Shown: positions 16,938 to 26,465, counted from the first letter of the stretch. The stretch is 64,000 nt of DNA from Candidatus Sabulitectum sp. (GCA_023139045.1 JAGLOJ010000024.1:1-64000); one strand, 5' to 3'. Program-made: numbers and translations. Notes: generated from the sequence alone by a model not told the origin.

Positions 16938-18600
16938 GGATCTCCCCGTCAATTACTGTCATCATGGGCCATGAGATTCTTGTCTCGGTATCGCTTCCCA
17001 GAATACATCTTCCCGAGGCTCCATGCCAGGGACCCATGGTGGACAGCTTTCTGGAAATTATGCTTCTGGTGGGATTTGATACCTGTTCCCAGGCATTCAG
17101 CAGCATGCTTGCTGCATCGTATCCCTGAGCTGCAATTGCAGTGGGTTCCTCTCCGTAGATTCTGTTGTAATTGTACACAAATCGGGCAGTTTCCGGATAG
17201 AGGGAGTTGAGGCCGAATGCAACGGTAAAAATTGCACCTTCAACATACTCTCCACCGTGCCGGAGAAGCAGATCATTGTCCCACCCGGAAGTACCGAAAA
17301 GGGGCACTTCAAGATGGTAGAATTTCAGCTGCGGTGCAATCTGAACAGCATCCCATGCGGATACCGGAAGAAAAACTGCCTGAGGAGAAAAAGCTTTCAA
17401 CGAGGTTATCTGAGATCTGAAATCAGTGTCTCCCGGCTGGTATCCCTGTGAAGCAACCACAGATCCTCCCATTCTCTCAACCACTGCTTTGAACTGTTCA
17501 GCTTCTCCTGAGGCTTGTGCGGTATAGGGATAGATTACACCAAAACGGGTGAAGCCCTGGTGTCTTACTGCGTATTCCGCCACCGCAGCAGCCTGGTTCC
17601 CTCCACTTACCACCAGTCTGAACACAGGGTTGCCGATGTTATCAACATCACTGGAAGTTGCAGTGGGGGAGAGAAGAGGAATCCCCTCCCTATCTGCTAT
17701 GGATGCGGCAGAAAGTGTTGATGAACTGGTAAGCGGTCCCAGAATGGCAACACATGAAGGATTGTCAGCAAGTGACTGCATGAGCTCGATGAGTCGCGTT
17801 GAATCACCTCGAGTGTTGAAGTCAACAAGTTCCGGGGCATCAGAGTGCATTTCTGAAAACCGGTCAAATGCCAGATGAGCACCCTGTGATACCTGTTTTG
17901 CATAGATAGAGCCTTCACCTGAAAGGGGCATCAGCATTGCTATCCATGTATAACTTGCGCTCCCGGACTGACTGTAATCCGGTCGACCCCAGGTGTTGTG
18001 TGCACCCGGGTAAAGCCTGTCGATTTCTTCACCGTACAATGCTGCTCTTGATATTTCGCCGGTGGCGGCAAATCGCTCTTCAAGTTCGAGAAGCACATAG
18101 AGTTCCAGCCATCCTTTTTCTCTATAGCCTGCCAGTACATCGGTTCTGACGTTACAAAGCTGTTCCCGGCAGAGTTCAACGGCTGCCTGGACCCTGTTTG
18201 CGTCAAGATTCTCGATGTTCGCTGAAGCCAGAGTATTTAATGCTGAGGATGGCGACGATGCTGCTTCTATCCGGGCATTCAGGAGAAGTGCTCTCGCTTT
18301 TACCACCGGGTTCGATGATGCTGTGTATCTAGACACAACAGTCAGAGCCTCTTCTTTTCTGCCAAGATCAAAGAGGCTTTCCGCTACACCGATACTCCAG
18401 AGGGGAGCGTCGGGATTGGAGGCTTCATCCTCCAGGGCAGAATTGAAAAGCTCCAATGCTCTTTCAGAATCACCATCATGAAGTTTTCTTTCGGCAAGAG
18501 CAGCTTTTTCGGATGCAGTTGAATCCTCACCTACGCCGGTCTGGCAACCAGCAAACACAAGAAGCACGAAAAGTGCAGCATAAAGATATCTGAATTTCAA
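16924..18600 (-). CDS. LpoA/LppC-like lipoprotein (TPR plus periplasmic-binding domain)
   Basis: A 558-residue lipoprotein (lipobox VFAGC). Residues about 30-200 form TPR-like helices (KAALAERKLHDGDSERALELF), and about 215-555 form a type I periplasmic-binding fold as in branched-chain amino-acid receptors (IAMLMPLSGEGSIYAKQVSQG; VAILGPLTSSSTLSAA; YDAASMLL). This domain pair matches LpoA/LppC, which activates class A penicillin-binding proteins from the outer membrane. Start is TTG at 18600 after GGGGGTG. No ABC permease genes are nearby, which favours the LpoA-like reading over transport. Confidence 0.75.
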   Translation of the reverse strand: MKFRYLYAALFVLLVFAGCQTGVGEDSTASEKAALAERKLHDGDSERALELFNSALEDEASNPDAPLWSIGVAESLFDLGRKEEALTVVSRYTASSNPVVKARALLLNARIEAASSPSSALNTLASANIENLDANRVQAAVELCREQLCNVRTDVLAGYREKGWLELYVLLELEERFAATGEISRAALYGEEIDRLYPGAHNTWGRPDYSQSGSASYTWIAMLMPLSGEGSIYAKQVSQGAHLAFDRFSEMHSDAPELVDFNTRGDSTRLIELMQSLADNPSCVAILGPLTSSSTLSAASIADREGIPLLSPTATSSDVDNIGNPVFRLVVSGGNQAAAVAEYAVRHQGFTRFGVIYPYTAQASGEAEQFKAVVERMGGSVVASQGYQPGDTDFRSQITSLKAFSPQAVFLPVSAWDAVQIAPQLKFYHLEVPLFGTSGWDNDLLLRHGGEYVEGAIFTVAFGLNSLYPETARFVYNYNRIYGEEPTAIAAQGYDAASMLLNAWEQVSNPTRSIISRKLSTMGPWHGASGRCILGSDTETRISWPMMTVIDGEILGIE

Positions 18601-18831
18601 AAAAGAACACCCCCAGAGTTGTCATGAAAATTGTATTCAGCGTTATGTCACGCGTCAAATGTTGGAAGATTGTAAAGCAACCCGGTGCGCCGCACTCACG
18701 TGAGAGGTGCCTCCAAGTTCCGGTCACTTCGCGCCGACTGTACCTCTACAGAGGCATTACAGGGTCTGCAAGAGGTCACAGTTGATGCCTGACATTACAG
18801 TAGGAATATCATTTCAAGTGCAGGGAATTGC

Positions 18832-18864
18832 AACAAGAAAGGGGGTCCCTGAATTGGGACCCCC
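18832..18864 (-). terminator. Rho-independent terminator of the parvulin lipoprotein gene
   Basis: Perfect 9-bp stem gggggtccc / gggaccccc (18841-18864) with a 6-nt loop; on the minus strand it is followed by TTTCTTGTTG. It ends the rpoZ/parvulin unit. The rest of 18601-18831 shows no gene. Confidence 0.85.
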
Positions 18865-18883
18865 GAAAAGAGGAAGACCTGTA

Positions 18884-20893
18884 CTATTCTCCTGCGTGTT
18901 CCTCAACATGTACGTCCACGTCTATGGGAATAAAATCCTCGATAGGTATTTCCATGTTTTCAATCATCCACTCTGCATCATCTGCAAGTTCAGACTCTGG
19001 ATATTCCTGAACAAGAACACGGAATGCACCTCTGGCTGAGTCGAAATCCTTCATCTGTTCACTGAAGGTGAAACCAATAAGGAACTGCGCCTGGTCACAT
19101 CTTTCATTCTCGGGATATCTGTCAAGGAAGAGCTTGAAGTAGACAACAGCAGTCTCCGGGTCAGTACCCATTGATCCCTGAGCCATGGTCATAAGGCTGT
19201 CGGCTCCAATAGATACCGAAGGCAGGAAAGCCGCTTCGTTGATTTCAACTACATATTTTTCTCTGAGTCGAGGGAACACAGTGTTGTAAAGATAGTCGTT
19301 GACAATTCCAGGTCTCAGAGCAGCCTGAATCGACTCCCGGACTTCTGAAAGAGGTTTCACACCATCCTCAAGCCTGTCAGTAATCTTAAAAAGGGTAACA
19401 CCGAGGTTTGTGCGTACAGGTCCGAATTCAGTGCCGGATTCTGCGATGTACATTTCCTCTGCGAACTCAAGGTCTTCCAGGATGTAGGGAACGGGAGCAT
19501 TCATGGGAACCCAACCAAGGTCGCCGCCATTAGCGGAGGTCGGCGAGTGGCTGGAGAACTGTGAAGCTGCGTCTTCGAAAGTCATTCCCTGTTCAAGAGC
19601 AGCAAGAACCTCATTCATCTCCTGATCAGAATCGGATACGATGGCAGAAACCTGTATCTGAGCGTGCTGACGGTAGATATCTCCAGTGTGATCTTCATAA
19701 TAGGCAGTAATATCTTCTTCTGCGACTTCAGCAGTTTCTACGATATAGCGCTGGTAGTACTCCTGAATAAGAGCACCCTTCATAGTCTCTTCAACCTGTT
19801 TCTGGGCTTGTTCAACCTGGGCGACAACCGAACTGTCCTGGTCAAGTCCTGCTTCGATTGAAGCAAGTCTTATAAGCTCTTTTTCAATCATGCTCTCAAG
19901 AATCAGTTGTTTGCCCTCTGGTGTCTCGTAGCTGGCTCTCTGGTAAGGCGGGATGGCTTCCAGCTCAGCGAGTATCTGTTCCTCTGTAATCGAGGTTTCG
20001 TCGATCACTGCGTAAACTCCGTCTACCGGGGTATCATTTACAGTTACTCCATATGTATCGTGAAGACCGGGCATGAAGATATTTCTGAAGTAATCATTAA
20101 CAAGGGCTGGTCTCAGCATATCTTCAATTGATTCTTTGACCTCGTCCAGGGAGTCGTAGGATTCCGGCTTCTGCTCAAGTACCATGAATATGTGCGTTCC
20201 CAGATTGGTCTCGTAAGCAGGAAGAATTGTACCTGGCTCGGTGCTGAGAAGAAGAGAAAGAAGCTCCCGATCCTCACCTACAAACGGGATCTCAAGTCTT
20301 TCACCGGTCCAGCCAATACTTCCTCCCAGGGGTGCCGTGGCAGAATGCTCACTGAGCTGGATGGCAACTGAATCAAAAGGCATACCGCCATCAAGAAGTG
20401 CCTGTGCTTCCACAAGTGTTTCATCGGAGTGAACAAGAATGTGTGAAACCATTGCCACGGGATCGTTCCTGTACTGCTGTATGTTTCCATCGTAGTAATC
20501 CACAACAAGAGAATCGGGAATCTCAATGGACTCAATTATCATTGTCTGGTAGAAAACCTGACCCATGGCTCTTGTTCTAACCTCATTCACCTGTTGTTCG
20601 GCGCTTCCTACCATGGCGAGAACAGTTGAATCCTCTGCGAGACCTTCATCTCTGGCGGCGAGAAGAAGCAGTTCCCGCTCAATGATGTGGTCAAGAAGGG
20701 CTCTCTTGCCGCGAAGAGTTTCAAAAGAAGTACGCTGATATGGAGGGATTCTCAATATTTCAGAATCAATATCCTCCATTGTAATTACCATTTCACCAAC
20801 TCTGGCAACATCCTCTGCGCCGAGAGGTGCAGACCCGCAACCGGCTATGATGAGTGACAGAGCAATTAAAGAAAGGCTTAGAAATTTTTTCAT
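18884..20893 (-). CDS. SurA/PpiC-like chaperone lipoprotein with duplicated parvulin modules
   Basis: A 669-residue lipoprotein (lipobox IIAGC). It contains two copies of a SurA-N plus parvulin module. Copy 1 spans about residues 25-295 and copy 2 about 300-565, shown by matching segments IPPYQRTSFETLRGK / IPPYQRASYETPEGK and by paired LGGSIGW / NGGDLGW parvulin signatures. A TPR-like tail (about 580-650: YFKLFLDRYPENE, FRVLVQEYPESEL) follows. It should catalyse prolyl isomerisation and chaperone outer-membrane proteins in the periplasm. It is coupled to rpoZ by a TAATG overlap and ends at a terminator. Confidence 0.85.
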   Translation of the reverse strand: MKKFLSLSLIALSLIIAGCGSAPLGAEDVARVGEMVITMEDIDSEILRIPPYQRTSFETLRGKRALLDHIIERELLLLAARDEGLAEDSTVLAMVGSAEQQVNEVRTRAMGQVFYQTMIIESIEIPDSLVVDYYDGNIQQYRNDPVAMVSHILVHSDETLVEAQALLDGGMPFDSVAIQLSEHSATAPLGGSIGWTGERLEIPFVGEDRELLSLLLSTEPGTILPAYETNLGTHIFMVLEQKPESYDSLDEVKESIEDMLRPALVNDYFRNIFMPGLHDTYGVTVNDTPVDGVYAVIDETSITEEQILAELEAIPPYQRASYETPEGKQLILESMIEKELIRLASIEAGLDQDSSVVAQVEQAQKQVEETMKGALIQEYYQRYIVETAEVAEEDITAYYEDHTGDIYRQHAQIQVSAIVSDSDQEMNEVLAALEQGMTFEDAASQFSSHSPTSANGGDLGWVPMNAPVPYILEDLEFAEEMYIAESGTEFGPVRTNLGVTLFKITDRLEDGVKPLSEVRESIQAALRPGIVNDYLYNTVFPRLREKYVVEINEAAFLPSVSIGADSLMTMAQGSMGTDPETAVVYFKLFLDRYPENERCDQAQFLIGFTFSEQMKDFDSARGAFRVLVQEYPESELADDAEWMIENMEIPIEDFIPIDVDVHVEEHAGE

Positions 20894-21129
20894 TACCTGT
20901 TTACTCCTTGGTCAATATGCTGATCTTCAGCTGTGGTGTAAGATATCAACCCCCTGGCGAATTCAGCCATTGCAGCCTTCACCGCGTTTTGCTGGGGATT
21001 GTTGATCTCGGGTACAAGACAGGGGGCACCGTCTCTCAGTGCGCGAACCCTTTTTGCCATGGCCAGTGCGAGCTTGTACTGATTGGTGCTTGCAGCAGCA
21101 AGATTTTCAACTCCTTCAAAGGATTTCAT
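20893..21129 (-). CDS. rpoZ: RNA polymerase omega subunit
   Basis: A 78-residue omega-type protein. NQYKLALAMAKRVRALRDGAP matches the conserved core (N-x-[YF]-x-[LV]AL-x-x-AKRVRxL-x-x-GA), and the C-terminal NAVKAAMAEFARG fits the helix after it. Omega aids RNA polymerase assembly and forms part of one ppGpp site in Proteobacteria. The start is the ATG at 21129 after GGAGG (7-nt gap). Upstream in-frame codons up to 21177 lie in a stretch with a triple gttgtac repeat and are unlikely to be translated. Confidence 0.82.
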   Translation of the reverse strand: MKSFEGVENLAAASTNQYKLALAMAKRVRALRDGAPCLVPEINNPQQNAVKAAMAEFARGLISYTTAEDQHIDQGVNR

Positions 21130-21202
21130 TCTAGAGCCTCCATCTATTTGTGTTGTACGTTGTACGTTGTATGTCATTGTTAAGGATTATGATTGGGCAA
21201 TA

Positions 21203-21247
21203 TACAAAAACATACCCCGGAAGAGTGTAGTTGTTCCTCTTCCGGGG
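21203..21247 (-). terminator. Terminator of the membrane-anchored hypothetical gene
   Basis: Perfect 11-bp stem (ccccggaagag at 21215-21225 with ctcttccgggg at 21237-21247); on the minus strand it is followed by TATGTTTTTGTA. The right arm (tcctcttccggggta) is repeated at 21271-21285 inside the 3' end of the gene, suggesting local duplication. Confidence 0.85.
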
Positions 21248-21266
21248 TATTGCAGTTACTCTGGAT

Positions 21267-22220
21267 CTATTCTTCCTCTTCCGGGGTACCGTAATATTCC
21301 ATAAGCATCTCCCATCTGGGGGGATTTACCAGGTCAACTTCTCTGCATTCTGTTTTCAGATAACCCAGTTCCGTACGGTCCCAGAGGCGTACAATCGATA
21401 TGTCATCGTTATCACCGGCAACGGCGCCATCAGCTCTGCTGGGGAAGTTCACAGGCTGTTGGTAACGTACTTCCACCCTTGAGGTGTCGGGATCGGATGT
21501 GGTGTATGCCACAAAAACCCATGTCTGTACGTTTATGGAATCGCCTCTGGCACGCCCTCTGCCGTCAGGGTTCTCCCAGAAGGTAAGCTCTGTGTCTTCC
21601 AGGATTTCAAATACATATTCGCCACCCAGCGGATCGGAAAGTTCGAAAACATTTACTTCCAGGTTTTCCACATCAGTTGGTTTGATTATTGCAGGATACC
21701 TGCCTGCAAGATATGAGGCCTGCTCTTCACTGACTCTGATAAGAGCAGATCTTGAAACCTCAACTCTTTTGTTCTGGGCGTACTGAGGGAAGGGTAATCT
21801 GGAGAATGTTTCCATCCAGTCAGCTTCCATGAACAGTGAGTCAGGGAAATCCTGTTCGATAAGACCACCCACAACGCCTCCATGCCTCTCATGATTGGGA
21901 CAGGAAATGGCAAATTGAGTTCCCAGAGCAAGCTTGGCATCGTAATGATACGTGGAATCGGGGAAACCAGCTGCACGAAGTGAGGGGCAGACTCCCATGG
22001 TGTCGGAAAAAGCGCCATAGGCAAGAAGGGAATCAAGGGTGGGAGCAGGAGAACCTTCGTTCATGTACATGTGATCTATATTGACCTTGGAAAGGTTATA
22101 CATTTGAACTCTACAGCACTCGCGAGGAATTCTGTACATTTCAACCCGCTGGTTAATTCTGAAAATAAGCAAAACAGCCAGGAGTACAATCAGCACTCTC
22201 ACAAGAACCTTTGAACCCAT
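21267..22220 (-). CDS. Membrane-anchored protein of unknown function
   Basis: A 317-residue protein with an N-terminal transmembrane anchor (residues 5-22, VLVRVLIVLLAVLLIF) and a large extracytoplasmic part. Residues about 40-120 carry CC, MGVCPSL, YHYDAKLALG and ISCPNHERHGG, a cysteine pattern reminiscent of type II secretion pseudopilin-like globular domains, though the pilin cleavage motif is absent. The C-terminus is an acidic EEEE tail. It follows GGGGGGAT and is separated from the YbbR gene by about 110 bp. No confident family assignment. Confidence 0.6.
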   Translation of the reverse strand: MGSKVLVRVLIVLLAVLLIFRINQRVEMYRIPRECCRVQMYNLSKVNIDHMYMNEGSPAPTLDSLLAYGAFSDTMGVCPSLRAAGFPDSTYHYDAKLALGTQFAISCPNHERHGGVVGGLIEQDFPDSLFMEADWMETFSRLPFPQYAQNKRVEVSRSALIRVSEEQASYLAGRYPAIIKPTDVENLEVNVFELSDPLGGEYVFEILEDTELTFWENPDGRGRARGDSINVQTWVFVAYTTSDPDTSRVEVRYQQPVNFPSRADGAVAGDNDDISIVRLWDRTELGYLKTECREVDLVNPPRWEMLMEYYGTPEEEE

Positions 22221-22329
22221 TTAGATCCCCCCGAAGGAATTGGTAATAATCAGTGTTTCAAGTTTTCCCACAAGCATTCGCACTAATTTACGACTCTTTC
22301 TCTCTCTCTGTCAACAACCCATTTGATCA

Positions 22330-22992
22330 TCAGTCCGGAATTGCAGCTGACACCGCTGGCTCATAAATCCGAATCTGCACCAAACCCTCCGAGTATGCAA
22401 CCATTTCGCTACTGAAAGCAAGTGATGCAGTGACGTGCCCGGAACTGATACTAACGGCTTCCGTGGCTACACTATCCATTAACAGTACTATTGAAGACGG
22501 ACCAGTGACTGTGATGCAGTCTGGTTCTACGGAAACAAAACGAAACCTGAATGGAATCCCATCGGAAGACAGCACAGAGACCGGAAGCTCGCGGCTGATT
22601 ACAGTATCTATGGTGAAAGTGATATGGTCAGGTATCAGCCGAGAGACAACCACAGAACCCTGAGGATGAATATCTGATGTTCTCAGGCCAAGAGTTATGC
22701 TTGCTGGGAAAGATTGAATTCCACTGATCTGAACACTTCGGTTTATCCCGGACAACGGGAAGCTTATTTGATGGCTGAGCATTTCCAGACCGGAGCCAGT
22801 GAGCTTGACCATAACAGAATCACTGCGGTCACCCAGTACCACATACCCTTCTGCTGCTTCAAGAACAAGTGGAAGCTCAACCTCAACTGAAAAAGCTTCA
22901 TCATCTATCGCCGCACCCCAGATCAGTGTGCCCACCAGAAGAGCAAGCACTATTCTGCCGGTTTTCTCGACTCTCGTGAGCTTAGTCTTCAT
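22330..22992 (-). CDS. YbbR-domain membrane protein
   Basis: A 220-residue protein with one N-terminal transmembrane segment (GRIVLALLVGTLIWGAA, about residues 10-26) followed by two YbbR-like beta domains (SVEVELPLVLEAAEGYVVLGDRSD; VISRELPVSVLSSDGIPFRF, with SVEPDCITVTGPSS). YbbR (CdaR) proteins in Firmicutes regulate the diadenylate cyclase CdaA, but no cyclase is encoded here. Start at ATG 22992, overlapping the DUF3467 gene end by 11 bp. An in-frame codon at 23109 would lie inside that gene. Confidence 0.75.
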   Translation of the reverse strand: MKTKLTRVEKTGRIVLALLVGTLIWGAAIDDEAFSVEVELPLVLEAAEGYVVLGDRSDSVMVKLTGSGLEMLSHQISFPLSGINRSVQISGIQSFPASITLGLRTSDIHPQGSVVVSRLIPDHITFTIDTVISRELPVSVLSSDGIPFRFRFVSVEPDCITVTGPSSIVLLMDSVATEAVSISSGHVTASLAFSSEMVAYSEGLVQIRIYEPAVSAAIPD

Positions 22993-23278
22993 TGCCCGGT
23001 GTATTGAAGCCGATAGCGTTCTGTTCCCTGGAATCTGCCAGAGTTCCATTTTTTGCTTCGTAGGTTTTAACCTGTTTTGAAAGCTGTTCTGCAAATGCCT
23101 TGGCTGCATGCGGGGACATTATCACTCTGGATTTCAGACTGGCAGCAGAAGCCCCGGGCATTATTCTTGCAAAATCCAACACAAATTCAGCCCTTGAGAA
23201 GGCCACAAGTACCAGGTTGCTGTAGGTGCCGTCTGTATCCTCAGGTTTGACATTGATGCGTGGTCTTTGTTTAACCAT
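22982..23278 (-). CDS. DUF3467-family protein
   Basis: A 98-residue protein matching the small DUF3467 family: YSNLVLVAFSRAEFVLDFARIMPG in the first half, RVIMSPHAAKAFAEQLSKQVKTYEAKNG in the second. The family's function is not established; the fold resembles small virion/phage or encapsulin-linked proteins only loosely. The ATG at 23278 follows GGAG at a good distance. It precedes and overlaps the YbbR gene. Confidence 0.75.
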   Translation of the reverse strand: MVKQRPRINVKPEDTDGTYSNLVLVAFSRAEFVLDFARIMPGASAASLKSRVIMSPHAAKAFAEQLSKQVKTYEAKNGTLADSREQNAIGFNTPGNED

Positions 23279-23375
23279 TATTTTATCTCCATCGTTACCG
23301 TTTTGTTTCATTATCCGGGAGACACGCTCCTAGCATTGTACGAACTCAGGCTCTGGTCAAGGTTTGGAGGCAATA

Positions 23376-24368
23376 TTGATACCCGACAAGGATATGCAAA
23401 GTCTTCTCAGGAACTTCAGAGGGGAAAGAATACTGGTTGTAGGTGATCTAGTCCTGGATCATTACCTCGAGGGGATTGTCTCAAGAATCTCTCCAGAGGC
23501 TCCCGTTCCGGTTGTTGCTCTGGGGGACGGTTGTGAAAGAAGAATCCCCGGAGGAGCTGCGAATGTAGCGTTGAATGTACTTTCTCTGGGCGGCAAGCCA
23601 ATCATGGCTGGTGTTGTGGGTCATGACAGAAATGGCGAAATCCTTCTGGGACTTCTTTCTGATGCCGGTGTGAATATAGAGGCAGTGGTTTCAGACAGCA
23701 GCAGACCAACCACCGTGAAGACAAGGATTATGGGGAGAAACCAGCAGCTCATGAGGATTGACAGGGAGAAAACCCATTTCCTTTCTCCTGCCATTGAAGC
23801 TTTATTGAGATCCGGAATTGATTCTGCTATGGATACTGTCAATGCAGTTATTCTGGAAGATTACGACAAGGGCGTTCTCGCTCCTGGAATCATAGAACAC
23901 ATCACCGGTAGTGCGATTGACAGAAAAATGTATGTGGCGGTTGACCCCAAGATCAGAAACTTCTGGGATTTCACCCACTGCAGCCTTTTTAAACCCAATC
24001 GACATGAAGCCGGTTACGCACTTGGTACAAGCATTGATGGAGTGGACAAGGCTATAGATGCTGCAGGGGAAATACAGAAGCGTCTTTCTGCTGAAGCTGT
24101 TCTCATTACTCTCGGATCCGTTGGTTCGGTGCTTGTATACGGGCAGGGTAATTTGCCGCAACATATTCCCACTGTTGCCAGACACGTATTTGATGTATCG
24201 GGTGCCGGTGATTCGGTTATTGCCGTTATGGGTCTTGCGGGGGGGTGTGGAATGGCTGTGATTGATGCCGCCCAACTTGCTAATCTTTCTGCCGCTGCCG
24301 CGTGTGCCGAACCGGGGGTTTATGCGGTAAAACCCGAAGATATCATCAGGGAGGCTGGCAGGTTATGA
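23376..24368 (+). CDS. hldA: D-beta-D-heptose 7-phosphate kinase (HldE domain I type)
   Basis: A 330-residue PfkB/ribokinase-family enzyme with the RfaE-domain-I signature: ILVVGDLVLDHYLEG, RISPEAPVPVV, IPGGAANVALNV, and the catalytic DVSGAGDSV near residue 275. It phosphorylates heptose 7-phosphate at C1 for ADP-heptose and LPS core synthesis. TTG at 23376 follows GGAGG by 5 nt. In E. coli this domain is fused to the nucleotidyltransferase; here the two are separate genes overlapping as ATGA. Confidence 0.92.
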   Translation: MIPDKDMQSLLRNFRGERILVVGDLVLDHYLEGIVSRISPEAPVPVVALGDGCERRIPGGAANVALNVLSLGGKPIMAGVVGHDRNGEILLGLLSDAGVNIEAVVSDSSRPTTVKTRIMGRNQQLMRIDREKTHFLSPAIEALLRSGIDSAMDTVNAVILEDYDKGVLAPGIIEHITGSAIDRKMYVAVDPKIRNFWDFTHCSLFKPNRHEAGYALGTSIDGVDKAIDAAGEIQKRLSAEAVLITLGSVGSVLVYGQGNLPQHIPTVARHVFDVSGAGDSVIAVMGLAGGCGMAVIDAAQLANLSAAAACAEPGVYAVKPEDIIREAGRL

Positions 24369-24847
24369 GTAATTACACGAGAAGAGCGCCGGTTACTACA
24401 GCTGAAGATGCTGTCATTCTTGCCTGCAAATTGCGTGAGCAGGGGAAGCAGATAGTGTTTACCAACGGGTGTTTTGATTTTCTTCATCCGGGCCACCTTG
24501 AAATTCTGGAGAAATCCAGGGAGATGGGTGACAGCCTTTTCGTCGGCTTGAACAGCGATGATTCTGTAGCAAGGCTGAAAGGACCATCCAGACCAATACA
24601 ACCGCTGGAAAGTCGTGCAGCAATTCTTTCCAGTCTCAGATCTGTGGATTGCGTGATCCCATTTTCCGAAGACACCCCGCTGGAGCTCATAAGGAAAATC
24701 CTTCCTGATATTCTGGTGAAGGGGGGAGACTACACTGTCAAACAGGTGGTCGGGGCGGAAATTGTTATCGGGAACGGTGGGGAAGTGGAAATTGTTCCCC
24801 TTGTAAAGGGATATTCGACAACATGCATTGCAGAGAGAATACACTGA
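24365..24847 (+). CDS. hldC: D-beta-D-heptose 1-phosphate adenylyltransferase (HldE domain II type)
   Basis: A 160-residue cytidylyltransferase-like enzyme. FTNGCFDFLHPGHLEILEKS holds the HxGH nucleotide-binding motif, and FVGLNSDDSVARLKGPSRPI and the C-terminal VVGAEIVIGNGGEV match RfaE domain II. It converts heptose 1-phosphate and ATP into ADP-heptose. The ATG at 24365 overlaps the kinase stop (ATGA), and the next gene starts in its own stop (TGATG). Confidence 0.93.
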   Translation: MSNYTRRAPVTTAEDAVILACKLREQGKQIVFTNGCFDFLHPGHLEILEKSREMGDSLFVGLNSDDSVARLKGPSRPIQPLESRAAILSSLRSVDCVIPFSEDTPLELIRKILPDILVKGGDYTVKQVVGAEIVIGNGGEVEIVPLVKGYSTTCIAERIH

Positions 24848-26391
24848 TGCCCAGAAAAGACAGCTTTGCAGTGATAACCGTTTTTCTCATTCTCTGGGCA
24901 GTAACCGCAATTCCCATTCTTCGTTCTCCCCTGGGGGATTACCCGGTGGTTGATGCATCATGGCATGATGTATGGGCAGGGGAGATAGCAGGTGGTGATG
25001 TTTTCATTTATGCCCCGTATTTCAGGGCACCTCTATACCCCATGGTGCTTGGATTTGTTTACCTTCTCAGCGGCGGCTCTCCGCTTTCCGGTATACTGCT
25101 CAGCCTTCTTTTCAGTATTTTCTCGGTTCACATCGTCCACCGTATTGTTTACGACAGAGCCGGGAGAATTGCTTCGCTGGCAGCAGTTTCGATCTGGATG
25201 TTTTACGGAGTTAACCTTTTTTACAGTACGACTCTGCTTATAACACCTTTGTACATTTTTCTGCTGCTTTTTTCTTTTTTTCTGCTTGACCGTGAGAAAT
25301 CGGATCCCATGGGATGGCTTGTTCTCGGATTGGCAGCCATTACCCGCCCAGGGGCTGTACTGCTCTTCCCTCTTGCGCTGATTCTTTATCGCAGGGCCTG
25401 GAAAAGTAGCTGGATGCTGCTGGTTCCAGTGGTTCTTGTCTGGGCGGTGAACTTTGCCCACGGAGACGGTGCCACTGTAATATCCAGTCAGGGGGGCATT
25501 AACCTTTACATCGGAAGCGGACCTGAGGCTGACGGTTTTACTGCATTTGCGCCGCGTGGTTCAGGGGTACCTTCCGATTCATTATCTTGTTTAGATAATG
25601 TGTGGGCGGCAAGTTACGCTCCTTTTGAGGATGAGGTTCTCCCCTCACAAGTTTCTTCCTGGTGGACTCATAAAACAATTGATCACATAACAGATCATCC
25701 TGCCAGCTTTCTTGCACTGACGGGGAGAAAACTGATTTACCTGATTTCTCCGGTTGCCATACCAGGCAACTACGATGTTTACTATTTCGGCAGCTATTCA
25801 CCGGTACTGAAGATTCTTGCAGGCTCGCCGTATTTACCCGTTTCCGGTCTTCTGATCTGGCTGATAATACCCGGAGCCATCTTCGCAGGGAGGCTTGTCG
25901 AACGGGAGAAACGCCTACTTCTCTGGGTTACCTGTCTTGCGGTGGGGATATTGCCATTTTTTGTTACTGCCAGGTTCAGATTACCTGTAGTGCCCTTCAT
26001 GATTATATTACTTGTACCCAGGGTTCTAAGAAACACCGGAAGAAGTCTTCTGCTTGCTCCTGTTGGTGTTGCCATCGGGTTGGGTCTCGCACTGATCAGC
26101 GCCGGCACGGTAAAGTCCGGAGGAGTCAACATGGCTCTTCATGACGGGGTCGCCCATTTTCAGCAAGGTGATGTGTCAGCGGCAGAGATTCTTTTGCTGA
26201 GGGCTGTTGAGGTTGCCTTCGCCAGAGAAGATGGAGTAGACCTGAACGGCGTGGAAGCACTGTACAACCTGGGCATCATCAGCATCAGAAGACGGGATAT
26301 GGAATCGGCGGGAATGTATTGGGAAATGGCTCTTGCAAGAAATCCGGGATATGCTCCTGCCCGTGAGGCACTCATGGGGTTGACCCGGTAA
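24847..26391 (+). CDS. Polytopic glycosyltransferase-like membrane protein with TPR tail
   Basis: A 514-residue protein with about ten transmembrane helices in residues 10-430 and a short C-terminal TPR region (HFQQGDVSAAEILLLRAVEVA; ALYNLGIISIRRRDMESAGMYWEMAL). The first extracytoplasmic loop contains DYPVVDASWHD, resembling the acidic catalytic loop of GT39/GT-C enzymes that use lipid-phosphate sugars. It may decorate LPS or a surface glycan. It is co-transcribed with the heptose genes by a one-base overlap. The substrate is unknown. Confidence 0.72.
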   Translation: MPRKDSFAVITVFLILWAVTAIPILRSPLGDYPVVDASWHDVWAGEIAGGDVFIYAPYFRAPLYPMVLGFVYLLSGGSPLSGILLSLLFSIFSVHIVHRIVYDRAGRIASLAAVSIWMFYGVNLFYSTTLLITPLYIFLLLFSFFLLDREKSDPMGWLVLGLAAITRPGAVLLFPLALILYRRAWKSSWMLLVPVVLVWAVNFAHGDGATVISSQGGINLYIGSGPEADGFTAFAPRGSGVPSDSLSCLDNVWAASYAPFEDEVLPSQVSSWWTHKTIDHITDHPASFLALTGRKLIYLISPVAIPGNYDVYYFGSYSPVLKILAGSPYLPVSGLLIWLIIPGAIFAGRLVEREKRLLLWVTCLAVGILPFFVTARFRLPVVPFMIILLVPRVLRNTGRSLLLAPVGVAIGLGLALISAGTVKSGGVNMALHDGVAHFQQGDVSAAEILLLRAVEVAFAREDGVDLNGVEALYNLGIISIRRRDMESAGMYWEMALARNPGYAPAREALMGLTR

Positions 26392-26465
26392 TTCGATTGG
26401 ACAATAAACGCTGTTACCCAAGGGTGTGCTGAGAAAATCACAAAGTCTGTTGTATGGAGGCTGTT

